Part shown: positions 52,614 through 60,705 of the stretch, piece by piece
How positions within the stretch are numbered: the first letter of the stretch is position 1
Layout: each line of letters opens with the position of its first letter
Source: Oryzomonas japonica
GTDB lineage: Bacteria; Desulfobacterota; Desulfuromonadia; Geobacterales; Pseudopelobacteraceae
Assembly (NCBI RefSeq): GCF_008802365.1
Contig: NZ_VZQZ01000010.1
Coordinates: 124,001-188,000, forward strand
Direction: 5' to 3'
Length of the DNA: 64,000 bases
Notes under the pieces: model-generated
What the model was told of the DNA's origin: nothing
Seen by the model: the letters and a program-made list of their open reading frames with translations, nothing else
The model's database searches: none
Made by a program: the position numbers and the translations under genes

Positions 52614-53243
52614 CTATGCCTGGCCGCGAATGGCTGCCATCCCGGCCAGGGAAAATTTCACTACATGATCCGCAAACGCCTCGAGGTCGTCCATGGGATG
52701 AGCGGCCTTCCCGCCCCCCCCGTGTCTGTTCCGTTTCATCAACATCGGATTGACGCACATGCTGAGGATGCACACCTCGCAGAACTGCACCTGGACGTCG
52801 GAGGCGTGGGGCCCGAGCAGTTCCCGCACCACGGCCAGGGTCTTCTCCCGCAGGGGATCGAGCTCCGAGCGCATGAGGTCCTCCAGAAGGCCGGTGGGAT
52901 TGGTGAGTTCCATCTGGGAGATGGCGAAATCCCGGCACTTCTCGTCGGCAATCCGCGCTATGATCGCCGTGACCTGCCCCCGCAGCCGCTCCTCAGGAGG
53001 CGCGGCCGCAGCCACACCCCCATCGGGCGGATGCGCCTGCATGGCCTCGCGAAAGGCATGGAGCCACGCCTCCCGGTACAGGGCCTTCTTGCTGCCGAAA
53101 TAATAATTGACGGCGGAGATATTGGCCTCGGCCCTGTTGCAGATCTCGGCCACGGTCGCATCCCGGTAGCCCATTTCGACAAACACTGCAGTTGCGGCAC
53201 CCAGGAGTCTTTCCTTAGTTTTGACGGGGTCTCTTCCGGCCAT
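52614..53243 (-). CDS. TetR family regulator of the macAB-tolC operon
   Basis: A 209-residue repressor. N-terminal TetR HTH (about 8-55): RLLGAATAVFVEMGYRDATVAEICNRAEANISAVNYYFGSKKALY. The C-terminal part (FAISQMELTNPTGLLEDLM) is like the CecR/YbiH subfamily that controls efflux pumps. First gene of the operon with macA, macB and the outer-membrane factor. Upstream lie repeated AAATGAT motifs and a perfect 20-bp palindrome, a likely operator. GAGG precedes the ATG. Ligand unknown. Confidence 0.9.
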   Translation of the reverse strand: MAGRDPVKTKERLLGAATAVFVEMGYRDATVAEICNRAEANISAVNYYFGSKKALYREAWLHAFREAMQAHPPDGGVAAAAPPEERLRGQVTAIIARIADEKCRDFAISQMELTNPTGLLEDLMRSELDPLREKTLAVVRELLGPHASDVQVQFCEVCILSMCVNPMLMKRNRHGGGGKAAHPMDDLEAFADHVVKFSLAGMAAIRGQA

Positions 53244-53255
53244 GGCACGCCTCGA

Positions 53256-53307
53256 CTTTTATTTCAAATGATAAATTTAAATGATAATTTAAAATGATCA
53301 TTTTAAA
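53256..53307 (-). promoter_or_regulatory. TetR operator region with perfect 20-bp palindrome
   Basis: TTTAAAATGATCATTTTAAA (53288-53307) is fully symmetrical. Two further AAATGAT copies (near 53266 and 53279) lie between it and the regulator start codon. This is the only promoter region of the operon, so binding here would control all four genes. Confidence 0.65.
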
Positions 53308-53458
53308 CTGTCAAGATATTATTTCAGCGATGGTGAGAAGGCGTTCAAGGTCGCCGCGAGGGGGCCGGTATGCCCGGCGCAAACCGGTGAAAAAACGAGG
53401 CGCCCGGTCCGTTGGGAAGACGAGCCAACGAAACCAGCGCCTGGGTGCGGATGGGGAA

Positions 53459-53833
53459 TCAGCAGCGACAGGAGCCTCCATCTCCTCCCGGGCTCTCTTC
53501 TTCGTACGGCAGGGCGAGATATCGCCACGCGCCGACGCGCCGGAACAGCAACCTGATCGGCGTCCGGGCCTCATGGGCGGCCAGGGTATCCATCAGCTCT
53601 TTGATGGTTCTGGTAGGTCTTCCGTCCACCTCGGAGATGATGTCGCCGGTCGCCACCCCGGCCAGATCGGCCGCGCCGCCCCACCTGACCGCCATGACGA
53701 TGATCCCGGCCACCAGCTCCATCCCGCTGCGCAGGGCGGAGACATGGTCTATTTCCGTGACGGCCATGCCCAGGATATCAAGCTTGACCGGGCATGCTTC
53801 CCGCACCCGTTCCCGAAGATAGGGTAATGCCAT
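53459..53833 (-). CDS. Small PDZ domain protein
   Basis: A 124-residue protein that is almost entirely one PDZ domain: LGMAVTEIDHVSALRSGMEL, then AADLAGVATGDIISEVDGRPTRTIKELMDTLAAHE. No signal peptide or membrane segment is evident and no protease domain is attached, so it is a stand-alone peptide-binding module. ATG 53833 has AGGAGG five bases upstream; the longer open frame has no support. Third gene of the spy-like unit divergent from baeSR. The Gly/Ser/Cys-rich tail (SPGGDGGSCRC) is odd. Confidence 0.78.
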   Translation of the reverse strand: MALPYLRERVREACPVKLDILGMAVTEIDHVSALRSGMELVAGIIVMAVRWGGAADLAGVATGDIISEVDGRPTRTIKELMDTLAAHEARTPIRLLFRRVGAWRYLALPYEEESPGGDGGSCRC

Positions 53834-53906
53834 TGCAGCCTCCTGTACCTCTGTTCGCAGAGGATTATGGGGACAGCCCCCTCGTGGCGGCCATCCCCAC
53901 GTCACC

Positions 53907-54509
53907 CTATCTCTGTTCCTCACCAGGGCCACCAGGTCCCGGCATCCGGTCACCGTCCTTGCCGGGGCCGTCATCGCAGGGTGGCGGCATGTGCCCCGGG
54001 CCGTGTCCGCAGCCGCACCTTTCCTCGGGCCCATGGCCGCGGTGGGGAGGCGGTGGCGGGCACTTCTCGGCAAGGGCCCGCTGTTCCGGGGTTAAGAGGG
54101 CATTGACCCGACTGCGCGTCCGCTCGAACGAAACGAGCAGCTCGACCTCGGCCTGGGCCTCCTTCGTTGCAATGGCGCGGATGGCCGCCTCATCGAACGT
54201 TGCGGCGCGGGAGGTGTCGCGCAGCTGCTTGTGATATTCCGCCATCTTCTGCATCAGCGGCGCCGTTTTTTCCCGCTCTGCCGCGAACACCGCCTTGACC
54301 TTCGCCTGCTGGTCGCTGGTCAGCTTGAGCCGCTGCGCCATGCGGGCAACCATCTCCTCGGACGGAGGCGGCGGCACCATCCCCGGCACCCCCCATCCCC
54401 GCTCATCCATCCCCCGGTGCCCGCCTTCGCCCGTCGCCCCGGCCCAGCCGCCATTAGCGCCTAGTGTCGTTGCCGCCAGCAGGACGCACACCATGATCTG
54501 CCGTTTCAT
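53907..54509 (-). CDS. Spy/CpxP-like periplasmic protein
   Basis: A 200-residue exported protein: signal peptide (about 1-25), then a helical LTxxQ-type domain with RLKLTSDQQAKVKAVF and NALLTPEQRALAEK, the paired motifs of Spy/CpxP/ZraP chaperones. The C-terminal ~50 residues are rich in Pro, His, Gly, Cys and Asp (ERCGCGHGPGHMPPPC), resembling metal-binding tails of ZraP-like sensors. Expected role: periplasmic chaperone or metal buffer in envelope stress. GGAG precedes the ATG. It lies in an operon with the 89-residue exported protein, divergent from baeSR. Confidence 0.85.
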   Translation of the reverse strand: MKRQIMVCVLLAATTLGANGGWAGATGEGGHRGMDERGWGVPGMVPPPPSEEMVARMAQRLKLTSDQQAKVKAVFAAEREKTAPLMQKMAEYHKQLRDTSRAATFDEAAIRAIATKEAQAEVELLVSFERTRSRVNALLTPEQRALAEKCPPPPPHRGHGPEERCGCGHGPGHMPPPCDDGPGKDGDRMPGPGGPGEEQR

Positions 54510-54561
54510 AAGGATTCTCCCCTCGCTTGTTCCTACCGTTCCTGGTTGTTGTCATTGCCGT

Positions 54562-54831
54562 TTAGTTCTGGGGCGGCGGAGGCGGGGCGCCTTCAGGGAC
54601 CGCCGCCAACTGCCCCTTGAACGTTTTGCAGGTCGCCTTGATCGTGCCGCCGTTGGGGGTGACGATCTCCACAGCGGCCCCTTCGCTCTTGCCCTTGCAG
54701 GCATCGAATGCCGCCTGGGGGGGCTCCCGGCGCTCGCCCGGGGCAGGCCCCACACTGGCCCATGCCGGGGCCGAAACCATGACGCCCGTCACGAGCAGGG
54801 CGCCTAGCCGTTTCATACCGCGTATTCCCAT
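54562..54831 (-). CDS. Small exported hypothetical protein
   Basis: An 89-residue protein with a signal peptide (MKRLGALLVTGVMVSAPAWA, cleavage near residue 25) and a short mature domain: FDACKGKSEGAAVEIVTPNG, ATCKTFKGQ, with two Cys that could form a disulfide, ending in poly-Pro. ATG 54831 has AAAGGAGTGAAGT upstream. First gene of the unit with the Spy-like and PDZ proteins; divergent from baeS with a shared 252-bp promoter region. Function unknown, but position suggests BaeR control. Confidence 0.75.
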   Translation of the reverse strand: MGIRGMKRLGALLVTGVMVSAPAWASVGPAPGERREPPQAAFDACKGKSEGAAVEIVTPNGGTIKATCKTFKGQLAAVPEGAPPPPPQN

Positions 54832-55083
54832 ACTTCACTCCTTTCCGCGGCTTGTACGGTTCCGCCAACGCCATCGGCGCAACCGTCGATCCGCCGTCAA
54901 AAAGCACTCGAACCATGGGAAAAGGCTAGCAAGCCAATATGGTTGAAATATGTAACAATTATGAAAAAAACGGACAGACAATTCTGAAGATGGTCCTCGC
55001 CCACGGTTTGTGATAATAATCGCCCATCCTGTTTATGGCCGGCCCGCGGGACCGCCGTAACGATGACAAGGGGATTTTGGTCA

Positions 55084-56538
55084 ATGAAGATCCGCATCAC
55101 CTACCGCCTGTTCCTGGTGATCCTGGCGGCCGCCATCCTGACCGTGCTCAGCACGTTCTTCATCATGCAGTGGAGCGTGGAACAGGGGTTCCGGCGCTAC
55201 ATGCACAACGTGGAGCAGACCCAGTTCGCGCGGCTGGCGGTGCGGCTGGAGTCGGGCTATGCCGCCCAAGGCGGCTGGGATTACCTGAAGAAGGAACCGG
55301 AACAGTGGCTCCGGCTCATTGCGGAAACGTTCCCCCAAGGTCACCCCAGGCCGCCCGAGGGACAACCCCAGGGAGGCCCCCGGACCGGGGAGCATGACCG
55401 GGAGCCGCGGCCCCTCCTCCCCCCACCCATGGGACACCCGCCCCGGGAGATCGGCAGGATGTTCCTCCTGCTGGACGGGAACAAACAGCCGGTATTCGCC
55501 CCGGCGGAGATCCCGGCGGACACCACTCTCAAGCCGCTCCAATACCGCACCAGGACCGTGGGCTATCTGGGGCTCCTGCCCCACAAGCGGTTCCCCGACG
55601 ACTTCCAGCGCCGCTTTCTCAAGGATGTCCAATCCGCCCTGAGCCTGATAGCCGGGACCATCGTACTCCTGGCCGCGGGGCTCGCCCTCCCCCTGGCCAA
55701 CCGCCTGGTCCGGCCGATCAAGGCCCTGGCCGCGGCCACCGACCGGCTTGCGTCCGGGGAGTACGCCACCCGGGTGCCCATAACATCGACGGATGAACTG
55801 GGCCAGCTTGCCCGGGGGTTCAATTCCCTGGCCCTGACCCTGGAAAAGAACGAGCAGACGCGGCGCCAGTGGGTCGCCGACATCTCCCACGAACTGCGCA
55901 CCCCCCTGGCCATCCTGCGGGGCGAAATCGAGGCGATCCAGGACGGGATCCGCCCGGCAAACCCGGACGGCATCGACTCCCTCCACGGGGAGGTGCTGCG
56001 TCTGGAGCACCTGGTGAACGACCTCTACCAACTCTCCCTCTCCGACGTGGGCGCATTGACCTACCGCAAGGTGGAGCTGGAACTGGGCGCCCTGCTGACG
56101 GGGGTGCTCGCCACCTACCGCCCCCAGTTCGCCGCCCGGGGGATTACCGTGGCCGCCACGATCCCCGGGGAGGGAAAGGAGGTGGTGTTCGGCGATCCCG
56201 AGCGCATGCGCCAGCTGTTCGCCAATATCTTCGACAATACCCTGAAATATACCGATCCGGGCGGCACGATCGCCGTCCGCCTGACATACCAGCCAGAACT
56301 TGCCGCCATCGACATCGAGGATTCGGCCCCCGGCGTACCGCCCGGCGACCTTGAACGGCTGTTCGAACGGCTCTACCGGGTGGAGGCTTCCCGCAACCGG
56401 GCCGCCGGGGGCGCGGGACTCGGCCTGGCCATCTGCCGCAATATCGTCGAGGCCCACGCAGGGACCATTACCGCCCATCCCTCAGCGCTGGGGGGAATCT
56501 GGATCAGAATAGAACTACCGTTGACGGGGAGATGCTGA
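55084..56538 (+). CDS. baeS: Sensor histidine kinase BaeS-like
   Basis: A 484-residue inner-membrane kinase. Two membrane helices (about 9-30 and 185-208) enclose a periplasmic region containing a Pro/Gly/His-rich stretch (about 85-130). HAMP (LVRPIKALAAATDRLASGEY), HisKA with phospho-His in VADISHELRTPLAIL (about 268), and a complete HATPase (FDNTLKY, DSAPGVP, GAGLGLAICRNIV) follow. Order and neighbours match BaeS of the envelope-stress system. Start ATG 55084 rather than 55063, because AGGGG fits it. Its stop overlaps baeR by 1 base from ATG 56538. Confidence 0.9.
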   Translation: MKIRITYRLFLVILAAAILTVLSTFFIMQWSVEQGFRRYMHNVEQTQFARLAVRLESGYAAQGGWDYLKKEPEQWLRLIAETFPQGHPRPPEGQPQGGPRTGEHDREPRPLLPPPMGHPPREIGRMFLLLDGNKQPVFAPAEIPADTTLKPLQYRTRTVGYLGLLPHKRFPDDFQRRFLKDVQSALSLIAGTIVLLAAGLALPLANRLVRPIKALAAATDRLASGEYATRVPITSTDELGQLARGFNSLALTLEKNEQTRRQWVADISHELRTPLAILRGEIEAIQDGIRPANPDGIDSLHGEVLRLEHLVNDLYQLSLSDVGALTYRKVELELGALLTGVLATYRPQFAARGITVAATIPGEGKEVVFGDPERMRQLFANIFDNTLKYTDPGGTIAVRLTYQPELAAIDIEDSAPGVPPGDLERLFERLYRVEASRNRAAGGAGLGLAICRNIVEAHAGTITAHPSALGGIWIRIELPLTGRC

Positions 56539-57209
56539 TGAATGGCAAGATACTGATCGTAGAAGACGAAGAGAAACTGGCGGCGCTGCTCCACGATTAC
56601 CTGCAACAGAGCGGCTACGACGCCCACCGCCTGGGCGATGGCCTGGAGGTTGTCGCCTGGGTGCGGGAACATGCGCCCGCCCTCATCCTCCTCGACCTGA
56701 TGCTGCCGGGCCGCGACGGCATCGAGATCTGCAAGGACATCCGCACCTTTTCCAGCGTGCCGATCATTATGGTCACCGCCCGCATCGAGGAGATCGACCG
56801 CCTGCTCGGGCTCGAATTGGGGGCCGACGACTACATCTGCAAGCCGTTCAGTCCCCGGGAGGTGGTGGCGCGGGTCAAGTCGGTCCTGCGCCGGTCCGGG
56901 AGCGAACAGACGATCCAGGCGCATGGGCTCGTCCTGGACGAGTCGCGTTACCGGGCCACCCTCACCGGCAATGACCTTGATCTCACGGCGGTTGAATTCA
57001 AACTCCTGCAGTTCCTCGTCGCCAGCCCGGGGCGCATCTACAGCCGGCAGCAACTCATGGACCAGATCTACCACGACCAGCGCACCGTGAGCGACCGCAC
57101 CATCGACAGTCACATCAAGAAGCTGCGGAAAAAGATCGCCAATGTCGATCCCGAGGCGGAGTTGATCCATTCGGTGTACGGCGTGGGGTACAAATTCGAG
57201 GTACTGTAA
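56538..57209 (+). CDS. baeR: OmpR-family response regulator BaeR
   Basis: A 223-residue OmpR/PhoB regulator: receiver (1-115) with acidic pair IVEDEEK, phospho-Asp in LILLDLMLPGRDG (about 53) and Lys in YICKPFSPREVV; then a winged-helix domain with LDLTAVEFKLLQFL and TIDSHIKKLRKKI. The stretches MVTARIEEIDRLLGLELGAD and YICKPFSPREVVARVKSVLRR are nearly those of enterobacterial BaeR. Likely activates the divergent spy-like unit and possibly the efflux operon. ATG 56538 has GGGGAG six bases upstream; ATG 56532 is too close to it. Confidence 0.92.
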   Translation: MNGKILIVEDEEKLAALLHDYLQQSGYDAHRLGDGLEVVAWVREHAPALILLDLMLPGRDGIEICKDIRTFSSVPIIMVTARIEEIDRLLGLELGADDYICKPFSPREVVARVKSVLRRSGSEQTIQAHGLVLDESRYRATLTGNDLDLTAVEFKLLQFLVASPGRIYSRQQLMDQIYHDQRTVSDRTIDSHIKKLRKKIANVDPEAELIHSVYGVGYKFEVL

Positions 57210-57247
57210 CGGATCATGCCGCCGGGCGGCGACAGACCCCAGACAAC

Positions 57248-57282
57248 AAAACCCCACCGCGGCGAACAGCTGCGGTGGGGTT
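57248..57282 (+). terminator. Intrinsic terminator after baeR
   Basis: AAACCCCACCGC pairs with GCGGTGGGGTTT around GGCGAACAGCT, 39 bp after the baeR stop. Symmetrical enough to work also for the convergent DUF3443 gene. Confidence 0.88.
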
Positions 57283-57408
57283 TGTACTTTCTACATTCTA
57301 CAGAGGGACGCTGCCCGAAGAGGTGTCGGGGCCGTCTTCCCCCTTTGCTAACGGGGGAAGACAAACGAGACCCGCAGGCTTCCATTTTCCCAGGAGCACC
57401 CAAGACAA

Positions 57409-58704
57409 TCAGTACGCCCAGTACGGCCCGGTTCCCAGGGTGGAGCCCTTTCCGTCGATCCCCACATAGACGTTTCTCCCCAGAAAGAAGGGGAGGCCCC
57501 AGTCGAAGCCGCCGCTCATGGCGCCCCCCAGGGCGGGGAACACCATGTAGGACGAATTGAACATGGTGACGGCGCTGCCGATCGTGAAGGAGATGGTGCC
57601 GAAGGGCGAACCGTTATACCCGGCGTTGACGGCGCTCAGGCTCTTGGTCGCCGCGGGGCAGAACCAGTCGGAATAACCGGAGACGGTGCAGGCCGACAAG
57701 AGGCTTGTGGCAGGGAAGTACAGGCCGTTGGAACCGGTGTCCAGGAAGCTGTTGTAGGTGGTGCCGTTATAGGTGGTGAGGAACTCGGCGGTCGACGCAT
57801 CGACGGGGTATGTGGTTACCGACGAGGGGACGTTGTTGGACCGGGTGCCGATCCCCAGGGTGAGCGAGCCTGCGGCTGAGGCGGCCCCGTTCGTGGCGAC
57901 CGTGGGGAGTTGCACGATCACGCCGTTATTGTCCAGCGGAAGCAGCGCCACCGGGTTGGGCACCTGTTTGGCGAGTTCCGCCGCCGTGGCGGTGCAACTC
58001 GATCCGCTGCAGGAGTAGTACATCCCGTTATCGGCCGTGTCGACGCACCCCGCACCGCAATCCCGCGCAAACAGCCCCACCCCCAGTATCCCGTTGAATC
58101 CCGCCGCCGTAGGGCTGGCATCGGCACTCCTGCAAGCCTGGGGAGGGGAACCGAAGCCGGCGTTGATCACCTGGATCGGCATCTGCACGCCGGATTCACC
58201 TCCCAGGACCACATCCGCCGTCATGACCGGCCCCCACAACGCAGAGCCGTCCCCGAACTGGACGCATTCGGCCAACGACCCGCCGCCGGCGCTGGCTACC
58301 TGGGTGAGGGACACCCCGGTCAGGGCGGTGCTGAAGATACGCAACCCGTAACTGCCGGTATCCAGCAGGATGTCGTCGACGGTCTGGCAGGTGGAGGTGC
58401 CGGGGGTGCAGATTGTCACGCTGACGCACGGCTTGTTGACATAAGAGCCGGAGGTGCTGCCGGAGCAGAGGGAGCCGTTGACGGTGACGGCGAGCACATT
58501 GCTCGCGGCAGTGCCGGTTGTCGTACCGGTGGTGCCGGTCGAGGTGCTGGTGGTGCCGGTCGAGGTGCTGGTGGTGCCGGTCGTGCCGCTGGTGGTACCG
58601 GTCGTGGTACCGGTCGTGGTGCCGGTGCCGGAACTGCCGCCCGAACCGCAGCCGGCGACAAGGGCCATGACAAGGAGCGTCATGCCTACGTTATTTGATT
58701 TCAT
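57409..58704 (-). CDS. DUF3443 lipoprotein with pepsin-like DTGS motifs
   Basis: A 431-residue exported protein. Lipobox LVAGC (Cys 19) is followed by a Thr/Gly/Ser low-complexity linker (about 20-65), encoded by imperfect 21-bp repeats near 58510-58632. The globular part fits DUF3443. It carries two D-T-G-S motifs, ILLDTGSYGLRI (Asp115) and SFLDTGSNGLYF (Asp322), and NGILGVG after the first, the spacing and hydrophobic-hydrophobic-Gly pattern of pepsin-type aspartic peptidases. Nine or more Cys suggest disulfides. Start overlaps the upstream DUF2844 gene by 14 bp. Protease activity is an inference. Confidence 0.85.
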   Translation of the reverse strand: MKSNNVGMTLLVMALVAGCGSGGSSGTGTTTGTTTGTTSGTTGTTSTSTGTTSTSTGTTGTTTGTAASNVLAVTVNGSLCSGSTSGSYVNKPCVSVTICTPGTSTCQTVDDILLDTGSYGLRIFSTALTGVSLTQVASAGGGSLAECVQFGDGSALWGPVMTADVVLGGESGVQMPIQVINAGFGSPPQACRSADASPTAAGFNGILGVGLFARDCGAGCVDTADNGMYYSCSGSSCTATAAELAKQVPNPVALLPLDNNGVIVQLPTVATNGAASAAGSLTLGIGTRSNNVPSSVTTYPVDASTAEFLTTYNGTTYNSFLDTGSNGLYFPATSLLSACTVSGYSDWFCPAATKSLSAVNAGYNGSPFGTISFTIGSAVTMFNSSYMVFPALGGAMSGGFDWGLPFFLGRNVYVGIDGKGSTLGTGPYWAY

Positions 58705-59161
58705 CGATGGTTACCCCCGTAGGGATCAATGCCGGGGCATAGGCCCTGCCCTGCAGATTCCGCATGTGCCCCCACTTCTCCACAACGACCCCATCCGACT
58801 GCACCTGCTGACGCCGGAGCCCCCGTTTGCGCGCTGTTTGCCGCAGGGCGGCCCGATATTCGCCGGAATAGGAACCGAGGAGGGTGGTGAGGTCGGGATG
58901 CGTCCGGCCATTCCAGGCAACGGCGAACACCACACCGGATACGGAGACGTATTCCCGTACGGTGCTCGAATCGGACCGGAACTCCTGGACCGTGTAGGCG
59001 CTGCGGGTCGTGGTGGCCCGATGCACGGCCGCAAGGGCCGCGCGGTCCGACGCGACCGAAGCGGCGGTTCCGCCGAGCGCGGCCTCCCCCAGCCGGGGAA
59101 GAACGAGCATACTTACGGCCACGCCAAAACAGGCCCATCGGCCCCGGGTACTCAGTTTCAT
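58691..59161 (-). CDS. DUF2844 family exported protein
   Basis: A 156-residue exported protein: signal peptide (about 1-24, ending LGEAALGG) then the DUF2844 domain: YTVQEFRSDSSTVREYVSVSGVVFAVAWNGRTHPDLTTLLG. DUF2844 is regularly encoded beside DUF3443, as here, with a 14-bp gene overlap, so the two are co-translated and probably work together at the cell surface. ATG 59161 has AAGGTGG upstream; a longer reading frame to 59284 is not supported by SD or signal peptide. Confidence 0.85.
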   Translation of the reverse strand: MKLSTRGRWACFGVAVSMLVLPRLGEAALGGTAASVASDRAALAAVHRATTTRSAYTVQEFRSDSSTVREYVSVSGVVFAVAWNGRTHPDLTTLLGSYSGEYRAALRQTARKRGLRRQQVQSDGVVVEKWGHMRNLQGRAYAPALIPTGVTIDEIK

Positions 59162-59585
59162 GGGAACCACCTTTTCTCCCCCGTCATCACGACGTATGAC
59201 AGGGGGTGTTTGTGCCGGTTGAGGCGGGAATTCACGCTGTTGGGCATGAGGATAACGAAGGAGTATGGATGAAATATGCAGCAATCAAGGAAAAGTGGTC
59301 GCACGGCGGCACATTGCACAAAAATTTTCTTTTTTCCTTCACAATTCATCCTTATTTCGCGCGTACACACGATACGTACCATGCGAAAAAGACGCCTGAC
59401 CAGCCGCCGGGAAGGGCGCGGGGCGGGCGCCCCATAAACCGGGCGGGGAGGCTTGCGGCCGACATGTCGTCCCACCGTGAAAGGAGCCCCTATGGACGGA
59501 TAGTGCAACCAAATAGCGTCACGAGTCCCCATTGATCCAGGCCGGCGCTTCCAACCCGATTCATCATACCAAAGGAGGTCTACAC
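59162..59585. other. Divergent intergenic region
   Basis: This 424-bp gap lies between divergent genes. It has an AT-rich core near 59280-59400 suited for promoters, then a GC-rich GGGGCGGGCGCCCC palindrome near 59420-59433. No gene or known RNA was recognised. Confidence 0.4.
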
Positions 59586-60518
59586 ATGTCAATTTCAGGT
59601 ATCTCTTCCAGCAGTTCCAGTTTTTTTGCCAAGATTGCCCAGGATTTCCAGGACATCAGCACCGCTCTCAAGTCGGGCGACATGACCGACGCCCAACAGG
59701 CATACGCCGCGCTTGCGTCGGATAAGGCAGCGCAATCGGGCACGAGCGGCACGGACAGCGTTGGCAACGATAGCAACAACCCTATGGCCCAGGATATCCA
59801 GAGTTTAGGCAGCGCCATCCAATCTGGCAACCTGACCGATGCCCAGACGGTCCTCGACAAGATCCAGCGGCACATGAAGGGACAGGGTGAGTTTGCCAAG
59901 CAGCAGATGGACCTTGCCTCGTTGCTCTCCACCGACCAGACGGCTTCCGCCGACTCCACCGACGCCACCGACTCCACGGGCTCTTCGGACACAAATCCCC
60001 TGGCGCAGGATTTCCAGGCCCTGAGCGCGGCCTTGGCATCGGGCAACCTGTCCGACGCCCAGACGGCCTTCGCAACGCTCCAGCAGGATGTCTCAGCGCA
60101 GAACGGCAGCCAGAGCGATGACCCGTTCAACCAGGATATCCAGAGCTTGGGCAGCGCCCTGCAGACCGGCAGCCTGACCGATGCCCAGCAGGTCTTCTCC
60201 CGGATCGAGGACAGGCTGTCGTCCCCGCCGCCGCAACCGCCCGAGGGTGTCGCGCCCACATCATCCTCGACCCAAGCCAGCGGCAATACCCAGGATACCG
60301 TTGTCCAAACGCTCCAGGCGCTGCTGGATGCCCTGGACAAGGCTTCCTCGTCGTCCGCCACAACAGCGTCAGCCACCACGGACACCGGCAGCGACAATTC
60401 CGCCGCCAGCCTGCAGGCGCTGCTCAGCTCGGCGCTGAAGGACTACCTGCAGCTCAGTTCGAACAGCTATGCCCATAATGCGGAAAACATCTCCCAGATT
60501 TCATCGGCAACCGTTTAG
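59586..60518 (+). CDS. Ser/Thr/Gln-rich protein with four internal repeats
   Basis: A 310-residue acidic protein without signal peptide or membrane helix. Four copies of a ~25-residue helix-turn-helix unit start at about residues 19, 69, 141 and 183, e.g. QDFQDISTALKSGDMTDAQQ and QDIQSLGSALQTGSLTDAQQ; consensus QD-h-Q-x-h-x-x-A-h-x-S-G-x-h-T/S-D-A-Q. Copies 2 and 4 are most alike, as are 1 and 3, suggesting duplication of a two-unit block. The spacers and C-terminal third are Ser/Thr/Asp-rich. AAAGGAGG precedes the ATG. Expressed alone. No function recognised. Confidence 0.75.
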   Translation: MSISGISSSSSSFFAKIAQDFQDISTALKSGDMTDAQQAYAALASDKAAQSGTSGTDSVGNDSNNPMAQDIQSLGSAIQSGNLTDAQTVLDKIQRHMKGQGEFAKQQMDLASLLSTDQTASADSTDATDSTGSSDTNPLAQDFQALSAALASGNLSDAQTAFATLQQDVSAQNGSQSDDPFNQDIQSLGSALQTGSLTDAQQVFSRIEDRLSSPPPQPPEGVAPTSSSTQASGNTQDTVVQTLQALLDALDKASSSSATTASATTDTGSDNSAASLQALLSSALKDYLQLSSNSYAHNAENISQISSATV

Positions 60519-60663
60519 GCAGCGGAATGAACACCCCGTCCTGCCATCGCCATCAACCGGCTGGCCCTCGTTGAGGAAGCTTGAAAAGAATGCCGACCGA
60601 CCGAGGCATTTGCACCTCTGAACAATCGCTGGCAGACAGAAGAGGTGGGGAACAGGAAAAAAG

Positions 60664-60694
60664 AAGGGGCCGGGTCCAACGATCCGGCCCCTTG
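60664..60694. terminator. Terminator between repeat protein and Crp/Fnr gene
   Basis: AAGGGGCCGG pairs with CCGGCCCCTT around an 11-base loop, 12 bp after the convergent Crp/Fnr gene's stop. Symmetrical, so useful in both directions. Confidence 0.8.
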
Positions 60695-60705
60695 TTGCGT
60701 CTGAC

